Positions 6,893-14,725 of a stretch of DNA of 64,000 bases are shown in pieces. Position 1 is the first letter of the stretch. Every line of letters starts with the position of its first letter. The notes below the pieces were generated by a model, which did no database searches, was not told where the DNA came from, and saw only the letters and a program-made list of their open reading frames with translations. The DNA is taken from assembly GCA_947498325.1 (NCBI GenBank), contig CANMKE010000010.1, positions 62,001 to 126,000 of the forward strand. Reading direction: 5' to 3'. The position numbers and the translations under genes are program-made. The DNA is from an uncultured Persicobacter sp. (GTDB lineage: Bacteria; Bacteroidota; Bacteroidia; Cytophagales; Cyclobacteriaceae).

Positions 6893-8409
6893 TGGCAAAA
6901 ATCACCACCAAGGACAAGCAGGCACTTAAAGAGTACCAAGCCAAATGCGACTGGATCTATCAGAACTCCAAAGGCGGGGGGATGGATTCGCCAGAGAAGC
7001 GGGATGCAAGGGTGAAAAGAGCCAAGTCGGATTATAAATTTATGATCGAGACTTATTTTGCTCATTATGCCACATGCGAAACAGCCGACTTCCAAATTGA
7101 ATTTGCGGGAAAGATCAAGCGGAATCCCACCATCAAGGCTTTTGCCGAATGGCCTCGGGGTCACGCCAAATCGGTGCATGTCAATATCTTTTTACCCTTC
7201 TGGCTTTGGATCAACGACCAAGCTCATTATATGGTATTGATTGGCAATAGCTTTGACAAGGCTTCTCAATTGTTAGATGACCTCAAAGCGGAGTTTGAAT
7301 CCAACCAAAAAATTATCACTGATTTTGGAGTCCAAAAGAATTTAGGACAATGGGAGTCTGGTGATTTCAAAACCAAAGGCGGTTTCATGGCCAAGGCATT
7401 GGGCGCAGGTCAGTCGGTGCGTGGTCTTCGCAAAGGAGCCCAGCGCCCAGACTATTGTGTGGGAGACGATAACGAAACTGAGGAGTTGGTGAAAAACCCC
7501 AAGCGTCAGGACGCCTTGGCCAAGTGGGTCGAGCAAAGTTTATTGCCGACGATGGACGGGGGTATTCGTCGATTTGTGTGGGCAAATAACCGTTATGCAC
7601 CTCGAATGGTACAGACGGTCTTGCAAGCAAAGCACCCCAAATGGTTTGTTCACCACATCAAAGCCTATGATCATAATTATACGCCAGTATGGCCACAAAA
7701 GTACACGCCTCAGTACTGGCGTGACATGGAAGACGAATTGGGAAGCACTGCCACTAAGGCGGAGTTTAATCAAGATGCCCATATCGAAGGTAAGCTCTTC
7801 AAAGACGAATACTTCCGATGGGAAAAAATCCCAAGGATAGACCACTTTGATGCTATTGTGGCTTATTGGGATGTGGCGTATTCGGGTAATGGGGATTATA
7901 ATGCCGTTCGGGTATGGGGTAAAAAAGGCAACCGCTTTTATTTGATCAAAGCCTTTGTGCGCAAGTGCAAAATGGATGAAGCCATCAAGTGGATGTTCTA
8001 TTTCAAAATGCTTCACCCCAAGGTATGGATTCCTTTTTGGTACGAATCACAGTTCTGGAACGAAACCCTACAATCAACCTATGAGGAAATCCGCAAGGGT
8101 TTTGACTTTGATATAGGCTTGATCAAGGACGACCGAAAGAAGGGCAATAAGTATGACCGTATGGTATCTACCTTATTACCACTTTATCAGCAAGGCCGAT
8201 TGATTTACAATAAAAAGGAATATTCCTCCAACGATATGTCCGAAGGCTCCAACCAAACCAAAGGCATCGAGCCTGGCTATAAATCGCATGACGACGCACC
8301 CGATGCAGACCAGGGTGCCATCGCTATACTTTCACAAAACACCGCTTCAAGTACGAACCCTAACGATCAGCCGATTGTGGGACAAGACCGAAGAGCATCA
8401 CACTATTAA
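6892..8409 (+). CDS. Terminase large subunit (Mu gp28-like packaging ATPase-nuclease)
   Basis: This 505-aa protein has the two-domain TerL plan. The ATPase shows a Walker A-like WPRGHAKS at ~87-94 and a Walker B-like DYCVGDDNE at ~187-195. The RNase H-like nuclease shows Asp in YWDVAYSGNGDY (~327) and the closing HDDAPDADQGA motif (~467-475). It pumps DNA into the prohead and cuts it; in Mu-like phages packaging starts from integrated copies and takes host flanks. Start chosen at the TAATG overlap with the small subunit. Confidence 0.88.
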   Translation: MAKITTKDKQALKEYQAKCDWIYQNSKGGGMDSPEKRDARVKRAKSDYKFMIETYFAHYATCETADFQIEFAGKIKRNPTIKAFAEWPRGHAKSVHVNIFLPFWLWINDQAHYMVLIGNSFDKASQLLDDLKAEFESNQKIITDFGVQKNLGQWESGDFKTKGGFMAKALGAGQSVRGLRKGAQRPDYCVGDDNETEELVKNPKRQDALAKWVEQSLLPTMDGGIRRFVWANNRYAPRMVQTVLQAKHPKWFVHHIKAYDHNYTPVWPQKYTPQYWRDMEDELGSTATKAEFNQDAHIEGKLFKDEYFRWEKIPRIDHFDAIVAYWDVAYSGNGDYNAVRVWGKKGNRFYLIKAFVRKCKMDEAIKWMFYFKMLHPKVWIPFWYESQFWNETLQSTYEEIRKGFDFDIGLIKDDRKKGNKYDRMVSTLLPLYQQGRLIYNKKEYSSNDMSEGSNQTKGIEPGYKSHDDAPDADQGAIAILSQNTASSTNPNDQPIVGQDRRASHY

Positions 8410-8411
8410 TT

Positions 8412-8819
8412 ATGTTCATAGAAGAATCAGATCTAAGCCAAGGCGTCTATGTGGAAATATTGAGCGCCCTGAGCCGTGAAGACGCCAACTTTGTGGCGCA
8501 AAACATCAGCCGTGCGATCGCTGAAGTCGATGGATATTTGAACCAAAAATACGACACCACCGACCTTTGGCAACAAACAGGCGACGACCGCAACAACATC
8601 ATCAAAGGGCTTTGTATAGATGTTGCCCTCTATCACATTTACTCCGTTACTGAGATGATCCCTGAGAAAATCAAGGAGCGATACAATTGGGCAAAAGAAA
8701 CCCTCAAAGACATCAGAGAAGGATTAATGAAACTCGATATCCCTTTGTGGTCAGAAAAAGAAGAGGAAGAAGGCGGACAGGCGGACTTTTTCGCAGGTGG
8801 ATTAAATAACAGATATTAA
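8412..8819 (+). CDS. Mu gp36-like protein (DUF1320)
   Basis: This 135-aa acidic protein begins MFIEESDLSQGVYVEILSAL and has the helical block of the DUF1320/gp36 family (AIAEVDGYLNQKYDTTDLW, then GLCIDVALYHIYSV). Family members are structural proteins at or near the head-tail connector of Mu-like phages. It sits between terminase and portal with gaps of 2 and 1 bp, so translation is probably coupled. The acidic C-terminus (SEKEEEEGGQAD) is a lineage feature. Confidence 0.75.
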   Translation: MFIEESDLSQGVYVEILSALSREDANFVAQNISRAIAEVDGYLNQKYDTTDLWQQTGDDRNNIIKGLCIDVALYHIYSVTEMIPEKIKERYNWAKETLKDIREGLMKLDIPLWSEKEEEEGGQADFFAGGLNNRY

Positions 8820-8820
8820 G

Positions 8821-10131
8821 ATGGCAAAGCGCAGAAAAAAGGATACTAAAATTGAGGTGAACAACATCACCTTGTCCAACATCGACAGAAGTTATAAAGG
8901 CATACCACAATGGCGGGATGCGATTAAGGCAGCCGAAAGCGTTGAATCGCCTCGTCGGGTGAGGTTATATGACCTATACGAAGAAGCCATATTGGATCTA
9001 CACCTGACCGCAGTGATCGAGAAAAGGCAAATGTTTGTTACCAACATCCCTTTGAAGTTCTTCGACAAAGCAGGAAAAGAGGTGGATGCCATTAATGAAC
9101 TTATCGACACCGAAGCCTTTGAAGAGATGATGAAAGACCTGCTCAACTCTCGTTTCTTTGGTCATTCCTTGGTATGGTTCGACAAGATCGAAGGCAATCA
9201 ACTGGAGCACCGTTTGATTCCTCGAAAACATGTAGATCCCAAAAAGGGCATCGTCATGAAATACCAGTATGATGATACAGGCATTGACTACCGTCAACCA
9301 CCTTATAATATGTACTGCATGGAAGCAGGAAGAGACAATGATTTAGGATTGTTATCTAAAGCGTCAGTGGCAGTGATCTACAAAAAAGGTGATGTTTCCG
9401 ACTGGTCAGTTTATGCCCAGGTCTTTGGTGCGCCCTTCCGTGAATATGTCTATGATGACCCAACGGCAAGACCACAACTGGAGAAGGTGGCCAAAGAGCA
9501 GGCTGTGGCTTCCTATGTCGTACGCCCTCGAAACTCGGAATTCAAACTGCACGATACTGCCAACAAAAGCGGATCTTCTGACCTGTACAGCAATTTGGCC
9601 AAGTTTTGTAATGACGAAATTTCAAAGCTGATCCTTTTGAACACCATGACCACCGATGCCCAGGGCGGTAACTACAAAGGGGAAGTGCATGCCAACAGTG
9701 AGAAAGAAGTGGCTAAGGCCGATCGTCGTTTTATGTTGCGCTTGCTCAATGAAAAGCTGATTCCGATCCTTGAGAAATTCGGTTACCCTGTCTCAGGCGG
9801 TCGCTTTGGCTATGAAGAGCAAGACGGCATGACGCCTAAGGAGCGTTTAGAGTTTGACCTTAAACTCAACAATATAGCGCCTTTGGATGAAGAATACTGG
9901 TACGAAACGTACAACCGTCCACGCCCAAAGAACCCAAAGCAAGCAGAAGAAAACAAAGCTGCCAACAAAGCACCAAGGCAAGAAAAAGAGGAAACGGCTC
10001 AGCAGGAACAACCATCCAAAAAGAAAACGGATCCAAAGCCCAAACAAAAGAAAGAAGTAAAACTGAGCGAAAAGGAAAGTTCAATATGGCTTAAACTCAA
10101 AGGCTTTTTTTCGGCTTTTCCCCGATCCTAA
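8821..10131 (+). CDS. Portal protein (Mu gp29-like, DUF935)
   Basis: This 436-aa protein resembles DUF935 portals, which form the dodecameric DNA gate at one head vertex: residues ~35-80 (RRVRLYDLYEEAILDLHL, then TAVIEKRQMFVTNIPLKF) and ~110-250. Residues ~365-420 are a low-complexity Lys/Glu/Gln/Pro tail (PRQEKEETAQQEQPSKKKTD), then a short hydrophobic end (GFFSAFPRS). Length is at the short side for the family. The end of this frame and the start of MuF are separated by a perfect 9-bp hairpin, and the MuF frame is open back into this gene. Confidence 0.8.
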   Translation: MAKRRKKDTKIEVNNITLSNIDRSYKGIPQWRDAIKAAESVESPRRVRLYDLYEEAILDLHLTAVIEKRQMFVTNIPLKFFDKAGKEVDAINELIDTEAFEEMMKDLLNSRFFGHSLVWFDKIEGNQLEHRLIPRKHVDPKKGIVMKYQYDDTGIDYRQPPYNMYCMEAGRDNDLGLLSKASVAVIYKKGDVSDWSVYAQVFGAPFREYVYDDPTARPQLEKVAKEQAVASYVVRPRNSEFKLHDTANKSGSSDLYSNLAKFCNDEISKLILLNTMTTDAQGGNYKGEVHANSEKEVAKADRRFMLRLLNEKLIPILEKFGYPVSGGRFGYEEQDGMTPKERLEFDLKLNNIAPLDEEYWYETYNRPRPKNPKQAEENKAANKAPRQEKEETAQQEQPSKKKTDPKPKQKKEVKLSEKESSIWLKLKGFFSAFPRS

Positions 10132-10144
10132 AACCATCGGGGAA
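10118..10144 (+). promoter_or_regulatory. Perfect 9-bp inverted repeat across portal stop and MuF start
   Basis: TTCCCCGAT at 10118-10126 and ATCGGGGAA at 10136-10144 are exact reverse complements with a 9-nt loop that contains the portal stop codon TAA. There is no following T run, so it is unlikely to be a terminator. The second arm carries the purine-rich GGGGAAGAG just before the TTG start of the MuF gene, so the hairpin could mask that ribosome site. Confidence 0.5.
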
Positions 10145-10147
10145 GAG

Positions 10148-11260
10148 TTGGAATTGCACTATGGGCATTGCTGTGAATTAGCATTGGCAGACGAGCCCTT
10201 ATTTGATATTCAGGAAATGGTTGATAAAGCCTTGAGGAATGTCTATGCTAACAATTTAAAGGGTAAGGTTGATCCAAACCTTTGGAATATTGCCTACAAA
10301 GAACTCAACAAAGCAGTGGAGCAAAGCTTGGGGGCAGTGGCTTATGTGGATGCAGATTGGGCACTCAAAGAAGCCTTGATGCAAAACAATGCCGTCTTTG
10401 CCGCCTTCAAAAGTCATCAACAATACAATGAACTCAAAGCATTGATTTTTGATGCCGATGGTAAGATGAAAAGTTTCGCTGCCTTTAAACGGGATTCAAA
10501 AGCAGTTATAGGAAAGTATAATCAACAATGGCTTCAAACGGAATACAATACCACCGTAGCACGGGCACGAACCGCCCAGCAGTGGCAGGAATTTCAAAGA
10601 TCAAGCATTGAAAACATCCGATGGATTCCCTCAAGAGCGGCAGAGCCTGACCCTATTCATCGTGGCTATTGGAATACGGTACTACCTAAAAACCATGAGT
10701 TTTGGATAAAGAACTTTCCAGGAAACCGCTACAACTGCAAATGTGATTGGGAGTTGACCAATGATGAGGTAACCAAATTGCCAGAGGTGGACATCAGACC
10801 GCAAGCAGGCTTGAAGGAGAATCCTGGCATGAGCCAAAAGATCTTTGGGAAAGACCATCCTTATGAGGCTTCTGCTTCCAAAAAGATGAAGCAGGAAGTA
10901 CCAAAAGAAGCAACAAGACTGGAGCGTAAGTTGATTCAGGAATGGGCGAAGCAACAGCTAAAGGGTAAGCTTTATGACTTAAATGGAGGTAAAGCGCAAT
11001 TGCACATGTCGGGAATTAAAGAAATCCTAAACCAACCGCACCAAGATTATTCATTGAAAAATAGGGTGCTCTTTGCACTGGATGAAATCGTCAAGGAAGC
11101 GGAATTCATACGGACGGATCTAAACACCAAGGACAACCCATTGGTGAAACAATTCCATTACTACAAAATCAAAGTGGCAGGAAAAGACGCTTTCTTGGTG
11201 GTGAGGGAGTTGGCCAATGGCGAACAGCAGATCTATTCCATCGTGGATAAATTGCAATAA
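10148..11260 (+). CDS. MuF/gp30-like head morphogenesis protein with C-terminal nuclease-like (BECR-type) domain
   Basis: This 370-aa product starts at TTG 10148; the same frame is open back to 10067 with no ATG, so the true start is uncertain. Residues ~125-225 are the MuF core (TEYNTTVARARTAQQWQEFQ, then NCKCDWELTNDEV). Residues ~275-370 form an extra domain ending KIKVAGKDAFLVVREL...QQIYSIVDKL, which resembles the Barnase-EndoU-ColicinE5-RelE-like domains attached to MuF proteins of other phages. MuF is a minor head protein carried into the cell with DNA. Nuclease activity is inferred, with no catalytic residues proven. Confidence 0.75.
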   Translation: MELHYGHCCELALADEPLFDIQEMVDKALRNVYANNLKGKVDPNLWNIAYKELNKAVEQSLGAVAYVDADWALKEALMQNNAVFAAFKSHQQYNELKALIFDADGKMKSFAAFKRDSKAVIGKYNQQWLQTEYNTTVARARTAQQWQEFQRSSIENIRWIPSRAAEPDPIHRGYWNTVLPKNHEFWIKNFPGNRYNCKCDWELTNDEVTKLPEVDIRPQAGLKENPGMSQKIFGKDHPYEASASKKMKQEVPKEATRLERKLIQEWAKQQLKGKLYDLNGGKAQLHMSGIKEILNQPHQDYSLKNRVLFALDEIVKEAEFIRTDLNTKDNPLVKQFHYYKIKVAGKDAFLVVRELANGEQQIYSIVDKLQ

Positions 11261-11332
11261 AAAAAGCGACTAACACCCGTCGCTACAATGATATGCAATC
11301 AAAGAGTCGCAGTGCTAATCGCTTTTCTTTTA
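11261..11332 (+). terminator. Structured intergenic element with competing hairpins, possible terminator
   Basis: AGCGAC (11265-11270) pairs perfectly with GTCGCT (11279-11284). Alternatively the stretch AAAAGCGACTAACAC pairs with GTGCTAATCGCTTTT (11312-11326) with two A/C mismatches. A third GTCGC lies at 11306-11310. The element ends in a T-rich run. It can form at least two exclusive folds, so it may attenuate as well as end transcription between MuF and the gpG-like gene. Confidence 0.5.
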
Positions 11333-11362
11333 TAACGTAATATTAAGGATTCATGTTGAATT

Positions 11363-11806
11363 ATGCAAGATTTCATTGACCAAACCATTAAGCTTCAAAA
11401 ATATCTACTCACCAAAGTATATGATGACGTAGGAGTCATAGCCGTCTCTCATGTGAAGAAAGCCTTTCAGGATGAAGCCTATTCCGATAAATCAGATAAA
11501 GATATGGAATGGCCAGAAGTTAAAAGAAGACAAGGAAAAGGGAAAGGTGCCGCTGCCATTCGTAAGATCCTGACTGGAGGAACAGGAGATTTGGGCAGAT
11601 CGATCAAATATAAAAAAGAAGGAAGGAAACTCTTAATTGTATCTGACAAGGTTTACGCTAAGGTGCATAATGAAGGTTTAGAGGCGGGGCGTAAATCCGC
11701 ACGCTTCACCATGCCTAAACGCCAGTTTATTGGCAAATCAAAAATATTAAAGGAAAAAATACAGGAAATGCTTGATTTGAAATTTGAGGAATTTTATAAA
11801 TTATGA
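11363..11806 (+). CDS. Mu gpG-like virion morphogenesis / tail completion protein
   Basis: This 147-aa basic protein carries the features of the phage virion morphogenesis family (Mu gpG, P2 gpS): GTGDLGRSIKYKK, then YAKVHNEGLEAG, and near the end the typical MPKRQFIGKSK (Arg-Gln-Phe-hydrophobic-Gly). Members help join the tail to the head or initiate tails. It overlaps the next gene by 4 bp (ATGA). The start at 11363 follows 30 bp of AT-rich leader after the structured element. Confidence 0.75.
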   Translation: MQDFIDQTIKLQKYLLTKVYDDVGVIAVSHVKKAFQDEAYSDKSDKDMEWPEVKRRQGKGKGAAAIRKILTGGTGDLGRSIKYKKEGRKLLIVSDKVYAKVHNEGLEAGRKSARFTMPKRQFIGKSKILKEKIQEMLDLKFEEFYKL

Positions 11807-12210
11807 TCGGATTATACCTTAACACCAAAGACAAATTGAAAGAATTGACCGCCTTGCGGTACATTGATATGGAGGGAGGAGAAGAGCCAAAAATCTTTCC
11901 TGCCGCCTTCATCAACTTCCACCCCATCAACCATGAGCAATTGCACCAAGGAGGCACACAGGCAGACATCACCTTTGATATTCGCCTTCAGTTCACGCCT
12001 TACCTTCGTTCAGAAGGCAATACGCCAGTCGCCCAACTGGACAAATTAGCTGACAGCATGCAATTGATTGAAGAAGTCAAAACCAAACTTATCAATGAGG
12101 ACATTCCTGGCATCAGCTCCATTTACATCATCCGTGAGCATATACAAAAAAAAGGGGCCTCATACGAAGCACCTTTGACCTTCAAGGGAAGAATAGAGTG
12201 GAATCCCTAA
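11803..12210 (+). CDS. Putative tail terminator / head-tail joining protein
   Basis: This 135-aa protein has an alternating strand pattern (QADITFDIRLQFTPYL, then SSIYIIREHIQKKG) and ends APLTFKGRIEWNP, a style common to tail terminator proteins that stop tube growth. It is the last gene of the + strand late block and overlaps both the gpG-like gene (4 bp) and the convergent gene at its end (4 bp). The role is inferred from position after gpG and from size; no diagnostic motif was found. Confidence 0.55.
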   Translation: MIGLYLNTKDKLKELTALRYIDMEGGEEPKIFPAAFINFHPINHEQLHQGGTQADITFDIRLQFTPYLRSEGNTPVAQLDKLADSMQLIEEVKTKLINEDIPGISSIYIIREHIQKKGASYEAPLTFKGRIEWNP

Positions 12211-12443
12211 AATAAATTCATTTGTTTGGCCGCAGTTTCCTCATACTTTTTGTACAAGGCCTTGGCAGGCGTTCTTAAATATTCATAGAAAGTATTCTCG
12301 GCAATGCGATAGAGTGGCCATATCTTTTCTCTCCAGATAAAGCGATTGGAAAAACCGCCACGACTCTTTTCTTTCTCCTCACGGTAAATATTCTGAACAT
12401 CCTGTATCAAAAGGAGCTTGTTCGGGTTATTGGCGTATCTCAT
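12207..12443 (-). CDS. Small conserved-type phage protein, unknown (78 aa)
   Basis: This basic, aromatic-rich protein (MRYANNPNKLLLIQDVQNIY, then FIWREKIWPLYRIAENTFYEYL) is convergent with the late + operon and overlaps it by 4 bp. The helical content and positive charge would suit DNA binding or a regulator, and a helix-turn-helix-like pair around IAENTFYEYLRTPAKALYKK is possible. It is transcribed from the gap at 12444-12533. I do not recognise the family. Confidence 0.5.
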   Translation of the reverse strand: MRYANNPNKLLLIQDVQNIYREEKEKSRGGFSNRFIWREKIWPLYRIAENTFYEYLRTPAKALYKKYEETAAKQMNLF

Positions 12444-12533
12444 ATTAAAGGAATGGTGGAAATTTTGATCTACTAATATAATGATAATCAGTAAATAATT
12501 ATAAATTTATACGTAACATAAACCTTAATTGAT

Positions 12534-12695
12534 ATGCTAACATCAGACGAACAAATCATTCTCGCATGCTTGGTCGGGATCGGAGTGATCGCCTTTTTTA
12601 TTTCTTGGTACACCAACACCCTAAACCTCCTAAAAGAGCAAAGGAAAACCAATGAAATTTTAGAGAAAATGGTCAAAGAAAATATTGAACCATAA
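12534..12695 (+). CDS. Small single-span membrane protein (53 aa)
   Basis: ATG at 12534 starts MLTSDEQIILACLVGIG; residues ~8-26 are a membrane span and residues 30-53 are a charged helix (LLKEQRKTNEILEKMVKENI). A strong terminator follows immediately after the stop, so this is a monocistronic unit with its own promoter. In a lysogen such isolated small membrane genes often alter the host envelope (superinfection exclusion), but that is inference. Confidence 0.55.
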   Translation: MLTSDEQIILACLVGIGVIAFFISWYTNTLNLLKEQRKTNEILEKMVKENIEP

Positions 12696-12696
12696 A

Positions 12697-12731
12697 AAAA
12701 GCCACTTCGTCAAGAAGTGGCTTTTCATCTT
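12697..12731 (+). terminator. Rho-independent terminator after small membrane gene
   Basis: Perfect 12-bp stem AAAAGCCACTTC / GAAGTGGCTTTT with 5-nt loop (12697-12725), then a T-rich stretch. The A-rich left arm lets it also work on the - strand. Confidence 0.85.
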
Positions 12732-12748
12732 TTTTAGTATTATAGAAG

Positions 12749-12774
12749 ACCCAATCACAACTTGGGTATTTTTT
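12749..12774 (+). terminator. Second hairpin with T run before the 82-aa gene
   Basis: ACCCAA (12749-12754) and TTGGGT (12762-12767) with a 7-nt loop, followed by ATTTTTT. It is 18 bp before the ATG of the next + gene, so it may be a leader attenuator or the end of a short RNA between 12732 and 12774. Confidence 0.5.
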
Positions 12775-12791
12775 CATACTAAAAAACTATT

Positions 12792-13040
12792 ATGTCAAAA
12801 CCAGTAAAAAAACAATTAACTGACTTCACCTTGGAAGGTGCCATGAATGGAGTTGTTTTGCAAGCAAAAGTCAATGTAATCATGAAAGCCATTCTGAGAA
12901 TCGATCCATCTCAAAAAGAGTTAATCGCTAAAGACCTGCATAAAGAGACCGAAGCTCTTTTGTCAGAAGTTCGCAAATCTTATCCTGATCTATTTTCACG
13001 TCTTCCTGACCCTTTACCTTTTCAGGAAGATGAACATTAA
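12792..13040 (+). CDS. Hypothetical phage protein (82 aa)
   Basis: This soluble helical protein starts MSKPVKKQLTDFTLEGAMNG and ends SRLPDPLPFQEDEH. It sits alone on the + strand between two terminator hairpins and the convergent end of the early - operon. No family is recognised. As an isolated gene beside the early/late boundary it may be expressed from the prophage, but nothing in the sequence shows a function. Confidence 0.55.
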   Translation: MSKPVKKQLTDFTLEGAMNGVVLQAKVNVIMKAILRIDPSQKELIAKDLHKETEALLSEVRKSYPDLFSRLPDPLPFQEDEH

Positions 13041-13141
13041 CCGTTACTTTCTCTATTTTTACAACTATATCAGGCATATCAATGTGTTTTTTGTTTGATT
13101 AAATATACGATTAATTCAGTATTAAAGCATGTTGTATTTGC

Positions 13142-13175
13142 AAAAAAAGCCACCCCAATCGGAGTGGCTTTTTAC
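13142..13175. terminator. Bidirectional terminator at early/late boundary
   Basis: A-rich run, GCCAC...GTGGC stem (with inner CC/GG pairs and an AATC loop) and a T run. It separates the convergent + gene ending at 13040 and the last - strand early gene ending at 13193. Confidence 0.75.
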
Positions 13176-13192
13176 TTTATCTATCATCAAAA

Positions 13193-13492
13193 TTATAAGG
13201 ACTCAATCTCACGGACAATCAAACCTATAAGCGCACCCGCTATTTCAGGAGTAACGCCATCCATAAACTTCAATGCGTTTTCCTTTTTAGGGAAAGTCAT
13301 ATCAAGTGAGACATCTTCAATATCTCCCAAAACTTCGATCACCTCTCTCGCAACCCCTATATCCTCGGGCGACACCGACACCTTCACTTTATCACGTTTT
13401 CCACTTTCGCAACATTCATCATAACGATATGATAAATAAACTGGCACACTAACGACTGACTCAACTATTCTCTGATTACTTTGATCAATCAT
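13193..13492 (-). CDS. Hypothetical early-operon protein (99 aa)
   Basis: The last gene of the long - strand operon, overlapping the stop of the DUF4494-like gene by 4 bp. It is an acidic protein with a strand-rich first half (VVSVPVYLSYRYDEC, then DKVKVSVSPEDIG) and a helical end (TPEIAGALIGLIVREIESL). The family is not recognised. The terminator at 13142-13175 follows it. Confidence 0.6.
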   Translation of the reverse strand: MIDQSNQRIVESVVSVPVYLSYRYDECCESGKRDKVKVSVSPEDIGVAREVIEVLGDIEDVSLDMTFPKKENALKFMDGVTPEIAGALIGLIVREIESL

Positions 13493-13920
13493 AACTTACT
13501 CTCAAATCTAAACACCTCTAAAACTGGGCTAACCTTAACCGATGTAATATCATAAGGAACCATCATCATTGCCAACTCTTCCTCTATTTTAGCAATCGCA
13601 TCTTTCACACTCCTTGCTCCAATCAAATGAGTATTGGATACCTTCTTCTCAGTCTTTGCTTCCTGATCGATCATTGTATAAGAGACCTTAACCTCATGGA
13701 AATAATCAACATCGTTTTCAAAGACATCAACAATATTAGATTTGGTAATACCAACAACATCAAACCCACCTCGAATCACTGAACCCAATTCCTTATGAAT
13801 TCGAGTTTCTGCCTCAATGAACGAGACAGCATCGACCAAATAGACCTCGGTAATGTTTTTCAACACCCCTTTATCATCCTCCTTGCGGTATTTTACTTTA
13901 CACTTAAACCAATTATTCAT
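13489..13920 (-). CDS. DUF4494-like protein (143 aa)
   Basis: The opening MNNWFKCKVKYRKEDDKGVL followed by KNITEVYLVDAVSFIEAET matches the DUF4494 pattern that occurs widely in Bacteroidota genomes and phages. Two related halves are visible: each has a strand block followed by a helix of the form VxDAxSFIEAExRI (~30-45) or VKDAIAKIEEEL (~105-117), suggesting an internal duplication. Its function is unknown in the family. It is coupled to the next gene by a 4-bp overlap. Confidence 0.65.
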   Translation of the reverse strand: MNNWFKCKVKYRKEDDKGVLKNITEVYLVDAVSFIEAETRIHKELGSVIRGGFDVVGITKSNIVDVFENDVDYFHEVKVSYTMIDQEAKTEKKVSNTHLIGARSVKDAIAKIEEELAMMMVPYDITSVKVSPVLEVFRFESKL

Positions 13921-13937
13921 AATTTTATACTTAATTT

Positions 13938-14618
13938 TTAAACTTTATTAAACCTCTCAGCAACTTCCTGAACCTTCCGACTCACACGGTTATGCTCTTT
14001 GCGTTGCCATTTCTTGATGTTATTGACACGGGTCATGATCCAACCATTGTCCCGTAGGTGTTTCCAGTACAATTGCATTTCGGAAGGAGTCAGGGAAGCT
14101 TCGAAGGCTGAATCATAATGATCTGGATACTTTCCTGAAGTCTCTTCCTTGGGAGCACTCAACAGGCGCTGAATGCAATTCTGAACATCCCCGCGAACAA
14201 ACTCGGTAATCGTCTTACCCTTCATATTCCATTCGGTAGATTCCATATAGAACTTGATCTGCTCTGGCGTCGCCTTGCACTGCTTCAGCAGACCAATTTC
14301 CTTTGGGGTCAATTTGTATTGCTCTGAAAACTGTTCTTTGTAGGCATATTTCCAAGTAGCAATCAGGTCAGTGATTTCCTTTGAATCTTCCCTTGAACTG
14401 AGCTCCTTTATCGCAAACTTCTCTTCTGCACTTTTCAGCTCCTTCAAATCAACTGGTAGTGACTGAATCATTCTGGAAAGTAGTTGATTGGATAACTTCT
14501 TGCCCTTAAACCTTAAGGTGGTTTTGATACTCCCCAATTCGCCAGTCTCCCAATACTCAATCAACACCCTGCCTGTGCAACCCGTCCTTTTGAATTCGAA
14601 TTTTCGTTTTTTGGCCAT
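13938..14618 (-). CDS. Hypothetical phage early protein (226 aa)
   Basis: This basic, helical protein starts MAKKRKFEFKRTGCTGRVLI. The N-terminal ~60 residues have strand patterns and the rest is helical, with a C-terminal basic stretch (NNIKKWQRKEHNRVSRKV) that could contact nucleic acid. The order in the early operon, late after MuA/MuB, is where Mu carries accessory replication and modulation genes. No family match is recognised. Its first 58 bp overlap the small gene 14561-14725 in another frame. Confidence 0.6.
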   Translation of the reverse strand: MAKKRKFEFKRTGCTGRVLIEYWETGELGSIKTTLRFKGKKLSNQLLSRMIQSLPVDLKELKSAEEKFAIKELSSREDSKEITDLIATWKYAYKEQFSEQYKLTPKEIGLLKQCKATPEQIKFYMESTEWNMKGKTITEFVRGDVQNCIQRLLSAPKEETSGKYPDHYDSAFEASLTPSEMQLYWKHLRDNGWIMTRVNNIKKWQRKEHNRVSRKVQEVAERFNKV

Positions 14619-14725
14619 TTTTTAATGCGTTGTTTTACAAGTTCATTGTGATCAGGATCAAATAATTGAAGTTGATTTGGGTGTATTTTGATATCACCCA
14701 AATCAAGCTTTTTCCTTTTCTTCAT
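14561..14725 (-). CDS. Overlapping small gene (54 aa), unknown
   Basis: ATG at 14725 overlaps the stop of the upstream gene as ATGA, a coupling signal. It encodes a basic peptide, MKKRKKLDLGDIKIHPNQLQ, ending NSKGRVAQAGC. It overlaps the next gene (start 14618) by 58 bp in a different frame, so a shorter functional part is possible. Evidence is the coupled start only. Confidence 0.45.
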   Translation of the reverse strand: MKKRKKLDLGDIKIHPNQLQLFDPDHNELVKQRIKKWPKNENSNSKGRVAQAGC

